Below, one piece after another: positions 1-7,969 of a DNA stretch of 64,000 bases. The position numbers and the translations under genes are program-made. The stretch lies in the NCBI RefSeq assembly GCF_010731675.1, contig NZ_AP022584.1:3534001-3598000 (forward strand), in the 5' to 3' direction. The notes under the pieces were generated by a model. The model was not told the origin of the DNA. It did not search any database and saw nothing but the letters and a program-made list of their open reading frames with translations. The number at the start of each line of letters is the position of its first letter. The stretch's first letter is position 1. Source of the stretch: Mycobacterium marseillense (lineage in GTDB: Bacteria > Actinomycetota > Actinomycetes > Mycobacteriales > Mycobacteriaceae).

Positions 1-519
1 CCAGCGAGCGGTGTGCACTATCGGTCCAGCGAAGGAGTCCAGACCCGAAATCACTGGGATGAAGGGGTGATGCAGCACACCAGTGGCCGAGATGAGGAAA
101 TCAGCGTCGAACCGCTCTCCAGTTCCGGTCTCGATTCTCCACCGATTGTCCTTGAACTCGGCGGAGGTGACCTCGCACCCCAGCTTCAGATGCGGTTGAA
201 GCTGTAACTGATCGACCACGTCGCGGTGATACCGCTGGATCTCTGCGCCCGGAGCCCAGAAATGCGTCCAATTCGGATTAGGGGCGAAAGCAAATTGATA
301 CATGTGCGACGGAACGTCACACCTCAAACCAGGGTAGCGATTCCAATGCCATACACCACCGACGTCGGAACCCTTTTCCAGGATGACGAAGTTGGTGAAG
401 TCGGCCTCCTGCAACGCGTGAGCAGCAGCGATCCCGGCCATGCCAGCACCGACGATGACGACTCGCGGCTCCCGCCGAACACTTTTCGCGGCATCCGCGT
501 GTCGATGTGCTCGAGTCAA
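1..519 (-). CDS. Baeyer-Villiger-type flavin monooxygenase, N-terminal part (runs off left edge)
   Basis: First 173 residues of a class B flavoprotein monooxygenase that would insert one oxygen atom next to a ketone using FAD and NADPH. Seen: FAD-binding GAGMAG at residues 24-29, the region with GGVWHWNRYPG, and at the window edge FAGPIVHTARW (163-173), which fits the Baeyer-Villiger fingerprint FxGxxxHxxxW. No ATG is available: an in-frame stop at 550-552 lies upstream, and the best start is TTG at 519 with GGAGA six bases before it. The start is therefore uncertain. An operator-like palindrome lies 170 bp upstream (687-698). One of three such enzymes in the island. The C-terminal two thirds are not visible. 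Confidence 0.85.
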   Translation of the reverse strand, partial: MTRAHRHADAAKSVRREPRVVIVGAGMAGIAAAHALQEADFTNFVILEKGSDVGGVWHWNRYPGLRCDVPSHMYQFAFAPNPNWTHFWAPGAEIQRYHRDVVDQLQLQPHLKLGCEVTSAEFKDNRWRIETGTGERFDADFLISATGVLHHPFIPVISGLDSFAGPIVHTARW

Positions 520-686
520 TCCGGTTCTCCGATCACGCTTATTGATATCTCAGGCCCACGGCGATTGCAGGCCGATCATCACAAAGTCGCGGCTGAGACA
601 TCTGCGACAGAGGCACGCGCTCTCCGTCGTTCCACGCTTGCCTCTGTCGCTGATGTAACAGAACCTAGCATCGCCGGTAGATATTA

Positions 687-698
687 GCAAGCGCTTAC
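687..698. promoter_or_regulatory. Operator-like palindrome, site A (GCAAGCGCTTAC)
   Basis: One mismatch from the island consensus GTNAGYRCTNAC. On the minus strand it sits between GTGACA and TAATAT, a plausible promoter with a 15-base spacer for the monooxygenase starting at 519. The leader would be about 160 bases. Confidence 0.55.
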
Positions 699-831
699 TT
701 ATGTCACGGGTTAGCCCGCGGTTGGGTACGGCAAAACGCTCGAATAGCCACCGCGAGCCATCGTGAGCAGAGTGCGCTCGCCAATTACACACCCCGAGGA
801 CGCCGGTTGCCGTTCCAGTGCGCCGTCGGTC

Positions 832-861
832 TTGTAGACAGTGAGTACTTACCCCTATAGT
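832..861 (+). promoter_or_regulatory. Promoter with operator site B in the spacer
   Basis: TTGTAG at 832-837 and TATAGT at 856-861 are separated by 18 bases that contain GTGAGTACTTAC (841-852), an exact match to the island operator. Seven bases after the -10 comes ATG at 869, so the transcript is predicted to be leaderless. The layout is the same as at the mce operon promoter (14822-14851), which carries the identical 12-mer. Confidence 0.65.
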
Positions 862-868
862 TCTGCCC

Positions 869-1528
869 ATGGCCGAAACAGGTCTTCCGCGCCAGCGGCA
901 TTCAGTAGAACGGCCGCGGTTCGTCACGGCAGGGTGCCCGTCGCACCATGGCGACGCAGCCTCGCGACGCGAGGGGCGACAGCAGCCGGTGCATAGGCGT
1001 TTACGTGATCACACCTTGCGTCACTCACATTGTTCGAGCTCGGCCCGCGCGACACCCAAATCCGCATGTCGCCAGCGATGGTGCACCGTCCCGATAGCCA
1101 TGATCGCCACGGCTCTTTACGTGGGCGCCTCAGTCGCGCCTCATGCCCGAGCCGATCCCACGTCCAACTTGAAAGAAGCGGTAACACAGCTCCGTAACGG
1201 AACGTCGTGTGGGTCCATTCGCTACGACGCGATTGCGGAGCAAGTAGCTCAGGTAATCACCCGAACCAACGACGAGTACATCAGTCACGTCGCAAAAGAC
1301 ATACCGCCCCAAGACCCACTACCAGGACTCAAGGATCTGGGCTACAAGGGGAAAAAAGCCAAACTGCTACTCGGAGCTGCCAAGAACGAGGCGGATGCGA
1401 TCAAAGGCGCGCTCATCGAGGGCTACGCCTCGTTGCCCGATTGCTCTTACACAGACTATGGCGCCGACGTGCGGACCAATGCATCGACGGGCTTAATTTT
1501 GACCGCCATCGTGCTGGCTGGACCCTAG
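869..1528 (+). CDS. Secreted protein of unknown function
   Basis: 219 residues from ATG 869, which fits a leaderless transcript from the promoter at 832-861. The part that looks like a real domain begins after a hydrophobic stretch ending VAPHARA (about residues 78-95), typical of a Sec signal peptide cleaved before DPTSN. The true start may therefore be further in: GTG 989, TTG 1016 or ATG 1100. The mature part, about 125 residues, has two cysteines (motifs TSCGS and PDCSY) that could form a disulfide. It ends in a hydrophobic LTAIVLAGP. It resembles small exported mycobacterial proteins, but I cannot name the family. It is followed by an MmpS-like gene on the same strand. Confidence 0.65.
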   Translation: MAETGLPRQRHSVERPRFVTAGCPSHHGDAASRREGRQQPVHRRLRDHTLRHSHCSSSARATPKSACRQRWCTVPIAMIATALYVGASVAPHARADPTSNLKEAVTQLRNGTSCGSIRYDAIAEQVAQVITRTNDEYISHVAKDIPPQDPLPGLKDLGYKGKKAKLLLGAAKNEADAIKGALIEGYASLPDCSYTDYGADVRTNASTGLILTAIVLAGP

Positions 1529-1637
1529 CGAACCGTGGTTGCGATGAGGGAGAACCAGCGCCGGCGAGAGCGCGCGAGTCCGGCACAACGGTGATTCGAC
1601 GTCGACCTTCACCTTCTGGCCGACCACGAGAGACGAG

Positions 1638-2042
1638 TTGTATACCCACACAACCAGAAAGACCAATCCGTTGCATCGCATTCTCTCTATCATCGTCGCA
1701 CTTTTAAGTTTCGTAACCACCGTTGCGACGGCGCCCGCCGCCGGTGCCGCCGAAACAGTGACATATGAGGTCACGTCGTACAACATTGACTCCGCCGAGG
1801 TGGAGTACTACGACACCGCCGGCCGGCAACTCCCGGGCCAAGTACCCCTGCCGTGGCGGATCAACGCGGCGGTGGTCAATCCCAAGAGCAACGACGCCGA
1901 GGTTCGTGCTAATTGGCGTCCAACACAAGGAGTGTCGAAGTGGGTCACGGTTCGGATCTACTATCGGGGCAGCATGCTCTGCGAGAACACACTTGATCTT
2001 GGCAGCACGATCTGCGAAGGTACACCACGCCACATCGGCTAG
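1638..2042 (+). CDS. MmpS-like secreted protein
   Basis: 134 residues from TTG 1638, preceded by the purine-rich GAGAGACGAG. Residues 14-37 form a signal peptide (hydrophobic core, then AAGA before ETVTYEV). The mature domain has the MmpS-type beta-sandwich pattern: YEVTS near the start, a VPLPW turn and a C-terminal cysteine pair (LCENTLD...IC). MmpS proteins normally assist an MmpL transporter and keep an N-terminal membrane anchor; no mmpL lies beside this gene, and the N-terminus looks like a cleavable signal. It is closely related to the protein at 5004-5369 (shared PKSNDAEVRANWRP-type block and SKWVTVRI), so the two are recent paralogues on either side of the 3001-4965 monooxygenase. 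Confidence 0.75.
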   Translation: MYTHTTRKTNPLHRILSIIVALLSFVTTVATAPAAGAAETVTYEVTSYNIDSAEVEYYDTAGRQLPGQVPLPWRINAAVVNPKSNDAEVRANWRPTQGVSKWVTVRIYYRGSMLCENTLDLGSTICEGTPRHIG

Positions 2043-2281
2043 TTTGTGATGAGTTCCGGGATTTGGGTCGCCACACCGAAGGTTATTGTTACCGACCGGA
2101 AGTTCTGCGTCCGCAAGAGTTTTGGCCACAATGCGCCGATGGTGGCGACCCGCAGCGAGGCGGGTGGGCGTCGAGCCATTTGTCCGTCCAATTACGTTGC
2201 CCGGTCGCACGGTCCCCGGCAGAGCGCGCCTGTCACGGTGAGACGCGGAGTCGCTACAAACGGAACACCCGCCGGCTAGCA

Positions 2282-2914
2282 TCACCATTGACGCAAAGTA
2301 CACTCCACGGCGCGGTCGCCCTGCAAGGACACCACCACGTGCCCGTCGATGCCAATCTGGCAATGGAAGTTTGCAAGCACGCCAGGTACGTCGGCCGGCC
2401 ACTCCCGTTCACTGTAGTGATTGAAAGCACTCACCGTCGCCCATTGGTCGGGATCGGCAAGGGTCGTGGTATAGGTCCACGACTTGTAGCGATTGATTTT
2501 CGGCCGAACCGAGTATAAATATCCAGCCGCATTGTCGGCGTAGGCCGTGATGCTCGCTGGCTGTTTCGCCATGAAAAATATCTGGGCGTATAGCTCAGCT
2601 TCCGCTGTAACGGTATAGGTGATTTGATGACCGTCAGCGTTGGCCTTTGCCGTCGGATTCGTAGAGGTGACGACAGCGGCACACACAAGGAGTGTTGCCG
2701 CACCCTTGCCGATCGCTCCTGGCAAGTTTGTCATTCCGGGAACGATGCCTGACGTTTGAACGCTGCGTGATGGGTTGCGATGACGCGGCAAGTGGTGTGC
2801 GACCGTGCCACCTACTCCTCGAAGCCAAGTCCAGAAGCTTTCGAGTGCATGAAGATTCGACGTTCCGCCCTCAGCAGGGGCGCCCTGCGCTGCACGACTG
2901 TGTGATCCGGCCAT
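2282..2914 (-). CDS. MmpS-like secreted protein, divergent member
   Basis: 210 residues from ATG 2914, which has GAGGAAG just upstream. A shorter reading from ATG 2734 would place the signal peptide (KGAATLLVCAAVVTS) close to the N-terminus, so the first 60 residues are uncertain. The mature part starts near ITYTVTAEAELYAQI and ends VECTLRQW, with a cysteine pair (HCQIG and ECTL) and an ADPDQWA block seen in secreted mycobacterial MmpS-like proteins. It is transcribed divergently from the 3001 monooxygenase across operator site C (2945-2956). No MmpL partner is adjacent. Function unknown; a lipid-binding or envelope accessory role is only a family-based guess. Confidence 0.7.
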   Translation of the reverse strand: MAGSHSRAAQGAPAEGGTSNLHALESFWTWLRGVGGTVAHHLPRHRNPSRSVQTSGIVPGMTNLPGAIGKGAATLLVCAAVVTSTNPTAKANADGHQITYTVTAEAELYAQIFFMAKQPASITAYADNAAGYLYSVRPKINRYKSWTYTTTLADPDQWATVSAFNHYSEREWPADVPGVLANFHCQIGIDGHVVVSLQGDRAVECTLRQW

Positions 2915-2944
2915 CTACTTCCTCTACATTTGACGGATTTAGAT

Positions 2945-2956
2945 GTAAGCACTTAC
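2945..2956. promoter_or_regulatory. Operator palindrome, site C (GTAAGCACTTAC)
   Basis: Exact match to GTNAGYRCTNAC between two divergent genes. For the plus strand, TTGACG (2930-2935) and TACTAT (2954-2959) are 18 bases apart, so the operator fills the spacer and overlaps the -10. Binding here could control both the monooxygenase at 3001 and the MmpS-like gene at 2914. Confidence 0.7.
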
Positions 2957-3000
2957 TATCGCGATTATCTATTAGTGCTCCACGATAGGCAAGAGGAACC

Positions 3001-4965
3001 GTGGTTGAGAATCTCGCTAATGGCGCAACTGACGGGCTTGCGTCGCACGACGGTGTGCGCGCCGACTTAGAGCGAGCGTTACAAGAGGCGAACGTTCCTG
3101 TGCTTGTTGCGGTCCTGGTGCACCTGACCGGTGACCGGCGGTGGCTGACTGCACCGTATATCTTCGATCAGGACGCCGTGCAGCGTGACGAGGCCAGCGG
3201 CGGATTGGCCCCAGAGCATGTCAGTGAAATCCGTTGCGCCGCATTGAACGTACTTATGGAGCGGCGACGAAATGGGCTCGATTGGTCCGGGCGTGACGAG
3301 CAACTCGACTCCGACCTTTTTGTCGAAGTAATGAGTGCGTGCGTCGCCGAAGCCGTTCCAGCCGAGTATGAGGCAATGGTTCGCGAGGAGATCGGCCTTT
3401 CTGAACGCGCCGTGAACTGGCGCCTGAAGCCATCTCCAACGGACCGCAGCGATTTCCGCGTCCTGATCATCGGCGCTGGGGTATCCGGACTCTGCGCGGC
3501 CATACAACTTCGCCAGCTCGGCGTGCCCTACACGATTCTCGAGAAGAATCCGAGCGTCGGCGGAACGTGGTACGAGAACACCTACCCCGGGTGCCGCGTC
3601 GATGTGCCAAATCACTTCTACTCCTATTCTTTCGAACCCAATCCGCAATGGCCGCATCACTACTCCGAACGCGACGAGTTGTTCGCCTACCTGACGGCTT
3701 GCGCGACCAAGTACGGTGTTAACCCAAACATCCGCTTCAACCACGAAGTGACTTCGGCTCACTTCGATGTTCGCCGCCAACGGTGGACTGTCGAAGTGTC
3801 GACTCCGGAGGATCTTTGTATCCAATTCGAGTCAAACGTGCTGATCACTGCAGTAGGACAGTTGAACCGGCCCCTCATACCGGCGCTCAAAGGGCTGGAA
3901 AACTTCACAGGTCCGGTCTTCCATTCTGCGACCTGGCGCCATGACGTGGACCTATCCGGTAAGTCCGTGGCAGTACTCGGCACCGGTGCCTCGTCGATGC
4001 AGTTCGCTCCCGCTGTTGCCACCACCGCGGCTGCCACCACGATCTTTCAGCGTTCACCGCAGTGGGTCGTGCCGAATCCGCTTTACAAGCGGAAGGTGTC
4101 GGAAGAAATCAAGTGGCTTCTGAAACACATTCCGGCGTACGCCGGTTGGTACCGCTTCGCACTGCTCTGGCGAGTCTGCGACGGACTGTGGCCGGCATTG
4201 CAGGTCGACCCGGAATGGGACGATAACGGGCGTACAATCAACGCGCATAATGAACGCGTCCGCCGGCGCCTTACGGCCTACATCGAGCAGAAGTTGGCGG
4301 ACAGGCCGGATCTCCTCGAAAAGGCCCTTCCACGATATCCGCCGTACAGCAAGCGGATTATCGTCGACAACGACTGGTTCGAGATGCTCAAGAAGCCGAG
4401 CGTAGCGCTTGTCACCGAGTCGATTTCGCATGTAGCTCCGGACGCGATCGTCACCAGCGATGGAACGCCTTATCCGGTCGACGTCATTATCTGTGGCACC
4501 GGGTTCGCAGCGACGAAGCTGCTCTGGCCCATGTCGATTACCGGCAGTTCCGGTGAGAAGCTTCATGAGGTCTGGAACGGGGATGATGCCCGCGCCTACC
4601 TCGGCATGGCGGTGCCCGGTTTTCCAAATCTATTCTTCCTCTATGGGCCGAACACAAACCTCGGCCACGGGGGAAGCATCATTTTCCATGCCGAATGCCA
4701 GGCGAGATACATAGCGCAGTGTGTTCGCGAAATGGTCGAAGGTGGCCATGGCACGATGGAGTGCCGCACTGAGCTGTTCGATGACTACCAGAATCGCCTT
4801 GATGCCGCGCTCGATACGATGATCTGGTCTCAGGTCGAAGTCGGTAGCTGGTATCGCAATAGCGGCCGCCGGGTGGTGACCAATAGTCCGTGGCGATTGG
4901 TGGATTACTGGTCGATGACTCGGGAGCTCAATGGGGACGACTGGATGTTCGAGCCATCGAATTGA
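3001..4965 (+). CDS. Baeyer-Villiger monooxygenase with N-terminal extension (4-hydroxyacetophenone monooxygenase type)
   Basis: 654 residues from GTG 3001 with GAGG close upstream. It is predicted to convert ketones to esters or lactones using FAD, NADPH and O2 in the cytoplasm. Domains: an N-terminal helical extension of about 140 residues, as in HAPMO-type enzymes; FAD motif GAGVSG near residue 158; the fingerprint FTGPVFHSATW near 302-312, which matches FxGxxxHxxxW exactly; and the NADPH-binding GTGASS just after it. Length agrees with HAPMO (about 640). It stands alone downstream of operator site C and converges with the MmpS-like gene at 5004-5369. The natural substrate cannot be read from the sequence; the neighbouring mce and Atu genes suggest a lipid-derived ketone. 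Confidence 0.93.
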   Translation: MVENLANGATDGLASHDGVRADLERALQEANVPVLVAVLVHLTGDRRWLTAPYIFDQDAVQRDEASGGLAPEHVSEIRCAALNVLMERRRNGLDWSGRDEQLDSDLFVEVMSACVAEAVPAEYEAMVREEIGLSERAVNWRLKPSPTDRSDFRVLIIGAGVSGLCAAIQLRQLGVPYTILEKNPSVGGTWYENTYPGCRVDVPNHFYSYSFEPNPQWPHHYSERDELFAYLTACATKYGVNPNIRFNHEVTSAHFDVRRQRWTVEVSTPEDLCIQFESNVLITAVGQLNRPLIPALKGLENFTGPVFHSATWRHDVDLSGKSVAVLGTGASSMQFAPAVATTAAATTIFQRSPQWVVPNPLYKRKVSEEIKWLLKHIPAYAGWYRFALLWRVCDGLWPALQVDPEWDDNGRTINAHNERVRRRLTAYIEQKLADRPDLLEKALPRYPPYSKRIIVDNDWFEMLKKPSVALVTESISHVAPDAIVTSDGTPYPVDVIICGTGFAATKLLWPMSITGSSGEKLHEVWNGDDARAYLGMAVPGFPNLFFLYGPNTNLGHGGSIIFHAECQARYIAQCVREMVEGGHGTMECRTELFDDYQNRLDAALDTMIWSQVEVGSWYRNSGRRVVTNSPWRLVDYWSMTRELNGDDWMFEPSN

Positions 4966-4980
4966 CCCGTCGTCGCCCTT

Positions 4981-4998
4981 CGCAGAATTGATCCTGCG
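4981..4998. terminator. Possible hairpin between convergent genes
   Basis: CGCAG and CTGCG, 8 bases apart, lie in the 38-bp gap between two genes that end toward each other. There is no T-run, so this is a weak candidate. Confidence 0.25.
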
Positions 4999-5003
4999 CC
5001 AAA

Positions 5004-5369
5004 TCAGTTTCTAAAGGATGTGCTGCCGTAGCACGCCGCGTTGCCTACGTCCAGCGTGTTCTCGCAAAGGACGCTGTCGCGGTACAGAATCCGCACGGTG
5101 ACCCACTTGGAAGGCATTGCGGCAGGACGCCAGTCAGCACGAACTTCGGCGTCGTTGCTATGCGGGTTTGCGACCAGCACATTCATCCGCCATGGCAGTT
5201 GTACATGTTGCAGCGCCCTGCGTCCGGATTGGTCGTAGTACTCCAGGTTGACTTCGCCGATGTTTGTGGAAGTGATCTCATACGCGACGGTGTCCTCGGC
5301 GTAAGCAGTTGGCGTCAATGTCAGCGTTGAGACGCCGACCGTCAACGCAACAATCAACGTCCGAACCAC
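5004..5369 (-). CDS. MmpS-like secreted protein, probable last gene of the mce operon
   Basis: 121 residues from GTG 5369, chosen because GGAGG lies five bases upstream and the signal peptide (VRTLIVALTVGVSTLTLTPTAYA) then starts at the N-terminus. A longer frame continues upstream but has no better start. The mature domain closely matches the protein at 1638-2042 (EYYDxxGR, VxLPWR, NDAEVRAxWRP, SKWVTVRI, LCENTLD). It lies 138 bp after the mce-associated gene at 5508 on the same strand with no promoter that I recognise between them, so it may be cotranscribed with mce. An MmpS-type exported protein at the end of an mce operon is unusual. Confidence 0.75.
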   Translation of the reverse strand: MVRTLIVALTVGVSTLTLTPTAYAEDTVAYEITSTNIGEVNLEYYDQSGRRALQHVQLPWRMNVLVANPHSNDAEVRADWRPAAMPSKWVTVRILYRDSVLCENTLDVGNAACYGSTSFRN

Positions 5370-5507
5370 GACTGCCTCCACGAGATATCCACTTTCACCT
5401 ACGCTGCTCGCCGACGTCGGATGGCGCATGCTTGCTAGGTAGACACCCGCCGGGCGCGCGTGCGCCCGAGCATCGCGCAATGGCACGCCCATGCGATCAC
5501 CGAGGGC

Positions 5508-6245
5508 CTATCGGCAGACATGTGACCGATTGATCATGCTGCCGAACCGCTTGACGCGCTGTAACGAGGGACCTGTGAACCAGTCGGGTTGATGGCTCTT
5601 AATTCCTGAGCTCACGTTTGAAAGGTGTTGCCACAGCAGATAAAAGCTCTTCGCCTGGTAGAGCGGGAAATAGAGGTCGCCTGCGTGCTCCTGACTCTGC
5701 GTCAGGGCTTGGACGCGGGGCGCGAGAAAGTTCACCGACTGGTCGATGTTTGCGGTAACGATGTCCGCCTGCTGTTGCAAGTCCCCGATACTGTAGTCCC
5801 AGTCGCTGGCCGAACCCATGATCACACCGGGCCCATTGGGCGTGATCCGGTTGGCTTGCAAGCTGTCGATCTGCTGGATCAATTCATCGAACTGTGCGTT
5901 GTACCACTGGCACATCTCTCGTTCCGCGGTGACGTCCGCATCGGTCACGTCTCCCCTAGTTTGATCATAGGGGAAGGGCGACAACGGCTTTGAGTCCGAA
6001 GGCACCGGAGTGACTTCCGGCATTCGTTGGATGACGACCGTTGAAGGACGAAAAGGCTCAACCGGATAGCCGGGGTCTGCGGGATCTGCTAGCACGGCAG
6101 GGCAATTCATGATCGAAGCCGTTGACAATATGGCCAGCCAAACCGGCCACGCACCGCTTCGACTCCGCACGCTTGTTTCGGCGCATCTGCGCCGTATGCC
6201 GTCGCCTGGCAAGCCGCGCTCGAATCCTCTGCCGTTTCGCTTCAT
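5508..6245 (-). CDS. Mce-associated exported protein
   Basis: 245 residues from ATG 6245, with GGAGA eight bases upstream. Residues 1-31 are strongly basic, followed by a hydrophobic segment (about 32-52, ending AVLA before DPADPGYP) that is a signal peptide or anchor. The exported part begins with a proline-rich stretch and continues as a helical, glutamine-rich domain. It follows the mas-type gene at 6278 by 32 bp in the mce operon. Genes in this position commonly encode Mce-associated proteins, but I do not recognise a defined domain here, so the assignment rests on position and export signal. Confidence 0.7.
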   Translation of the reverse strand: MKRNGRGFERGLPGDGIRRRCAETSVRSRSGAWPVWLAILSTASIMNCPAVLADPADPGYPVEPFRPSTVVIQRMPEVTPVPSDSKPLSPFPYDQTRGDVTDADVTAEREMCQWYNAQFDELIQQIDSLQANRITPNGPGVIMGSASDWDYSIGDLQQQADIVTANIDQSVNFLAPRVQALTQSQEHAGDLYFPLYQAKSFYLLWQHLSNVSSGIKSHQPDWFTGPSLQRVKRFGSMINRSHVCR

Positions 6246-6277
6246 GGTTCGTCTCTCCCGCACCACAACCGCCGCTG

Positions 6278-6967
6278 CTACTTCTCCCCTACTGCTGCAC
6301 CAAGACCGCCGACGTCCGTGATCAGCCAATTTTTGGCGCTGTCGATCGTGATGCTGTAGGTCGCCGTGGACTGCAAAGGATCCTGGGATTGCGAGGTTTT
6401 GGTTAGCACGCGGACAAAGGAGTCGACCACGAAGACGCCGTTGGTGTCGGAGCGGACCTTGGACGCCAGCGGACGGGCTGTCGAAGTCCACTCCAATGGC
6501 ACCAAGATCTGTGCCATGGATGTCGCTGCGTCGGTGAGCTTCGCCTTGAGTTCCGGGCTTGTCCCAGCCACCAGCTTGGTTTTCCACGCATTCAGGTCTT
6601 TGAAGTTCATCTCGGCAGCGGCCACCGCGTAGTCAAGGGCAACCTTCTCCGCTCTTGCATCATTTGCTGCTTGGCGGTGCATCGCGTCGGTTTCTCGCTT
6701 TGCCCCGAAATACAGCCATGCAAACGTCGCGCTCGCACCGATGAGAACAGTGATCAGCAAGATCATAGAGACACTGCGAATGGACACCGAAATCTGCAGC
6801 CGCTTCGACTTCTTCTCGCGTCGTCGGTCCTCGACGACTGATTCCTCGGGCTCCTGATCTATTGATTCGCACCGAGCATTCAGCTCACCTAGTTCACGCG
6901 CGGCATCTTGCGGGGCATCGTCACGTTCGAGTGAATCACGTTCACTATCTACTGTTGTATGTGTCAT
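6278..6967 (-). CDS. Mce-associated membrane protein (Mas family)
   Basis: 229 residues from ATG 6967. Layout is typical of Mas proteins: a charged cytoplasmic N-terminus of about 75 residues with a KKSKR-like basic patch, one transmembrane helix (SMILLITVLIGASATFAWLYF, broken here by charged flanks), and a periplasmic domain of about 130 residues ending near NWLITDVGG. Members of this family are thought to stabilise the Mce transporter in the envelope. It follows mceF by 45 bp in the same operon. The same fold class occurs again in this window as the orphan proteins at 62065 and 62756. Confidence 0.88.
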   Translation of the reverse strand: MTHTTVDSERDSLERDDAPQDAARELGELNARCESIDQEPEESVVEDRRREKKSKRLQISVSIRSVSMILLITVLIGASATFAWLYFGAKRETDAMHRQAANDARAEKVALDYAVAAAEMNFKDLNAWKTKLVAGTSPELKAKLTDAATSMAQILVPLEWTSTARPLASKVRSDTNGVFVVDSFVRVLTKTSQSQDPLQSTATYSITIDSAKNWLITDVGGLGAAVGEK

Positions 6968-7012
6968 TCTGTACCTTCCTCAGATCCACGACCTCGCTGA
7001 AGCCGAATCCGA

Positions 7013-7969
7013 CTATCTACTAGGAGGAATATCCATATGCAGCTCAACAGTGCCATCCGTTGGCACCGTAGCTAGTACGTTAGAGAGAATTTGGCCGGCG
7101 TCGAAGTTCAACAGCGCGCCTGCAATTCCTTTGATGTGCGGGTTGAATGCTTCGCCCAGCACCCTCAAATCACCACCATTGCTGTCCAATAAGCGCTGAA
7201 CCCGGTCAATGAGAGTTTTGAAGTCGGCCAGAAACTGGGGACCGCCCGCGTAACGCAGCCTTACCGTGGCAGTCCCGACATACTGTGCATCCTGACCTAT
7301 CGGCTTAACGTAAGGCGTCACGTCCGCCAGGACATTACCGACCCAGCCGGCGTTGGCCAGCAGCACCTGAAAATTGTCAAGCAGCGCGCGCCCCGCGCCG
7401 TGCATTCCCGCCGCTGTGTTTCTCAACAGGGTGCCTGCACGAGACAGGTTGGGCAGCACGGCATTTACATCCGGCAATGCTGTGTCGGTCTCACTGACGA
7501 TGCGTTGGAGCGCGGCCGGGTCGAGTTGGTTGAGAACTCGTCCCACGCTTGTCGCCAGTTCTGATATCGACGCGGGCTGAGTGACCGACCCCATCGGGAT
7601 GTGCTGTCCCTCCCGGAATACCGGGCCACTTTCGGTCCGGGGCAGCAGCGCAACATACGATTCGCCCAGCGCGGAAAGGTTGTCGAGACGCACATCGGTG
7701 TCGGCCGGGATGTGGAAGCGGCTGTCGACATAGAAGTAGACAGTGGCCGATTGGACCGATGTTTCGATTTTGCTGATCTTCCCGACCGGAACTCCTCGCA
7801 GCAAAACATTCGAACCCACAACAAGGTTGTTGGTGTCGGCCACGCTCATGGACATATTTGTCCGGTTGGCCGGCGGCCCGAGACGAACGCCCAAGGAGCT
7901 GATGTAGAGGATCGCAATCGCGATGATCAATCCAAAGGCAGCGAAGGAGCTTGCCTCGCGTACTTTCAT
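7013..7969 (-). CDS. mceF: MceF, substrate-binding subunit of Mce lipid importer
   Basis: 318 residues. One N-terminal transmembrane helix (about 9-27) followed by the MCE/MlaD domain (about 38-120, including NNLVVGSNVLLRGVPVGKI) and a long helical region. Mce proteins are believed to form a hexameric channel carrying lipids across the periplasm to the YrbE permease. The ATG overlaps the mceE stop by four bases (ATGA), showing translational coupling. Sixth and last of the mceA-F set. Confidence 0.95.
   Translation of the reverse strand: MKVREASSFAAFGLIIAIAILYISSLGVRLGPPANRTNMSMSVADTNNLVVGSNVLLRGVPVGKISKIETSVQSATVYFYVDSRFHIPADTDVRLDNLSALGESYVALLPRTESGPVFREGQHIPMGSVTQPASISELATSVGRVLNQLDPAALQRIVSETDTALPDVNAVLPNLSRAGTLLRNTAAGMHGAGRALLDNFQVLLANAGWVGNVLADVTPYVKPIGQDAQYVGTATVRLRYAGGPQFLADFKTLIDRVQRLLDSNGGDLRVLGEAFNPHIKGIAGALLNFDAGQILSNVLATVPTDGTVELHMDIPPSR

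Larger units (their letters stand above)
520..868. other. Intergenic region between divergent genes
   Basis: About 350 bases between the minus-strand monooxygenase and the plus-strand secreted-protein gene. It contains operator sites A and B and their promoters. I see no convincing gene in it. Confidence 0.6.

Noticed and set aside
550..927. 125-codon minus-strand frame upstream of the partial monooxygenase
   Set aside because: It overlaps two promoter/operator regions and has no protein features.
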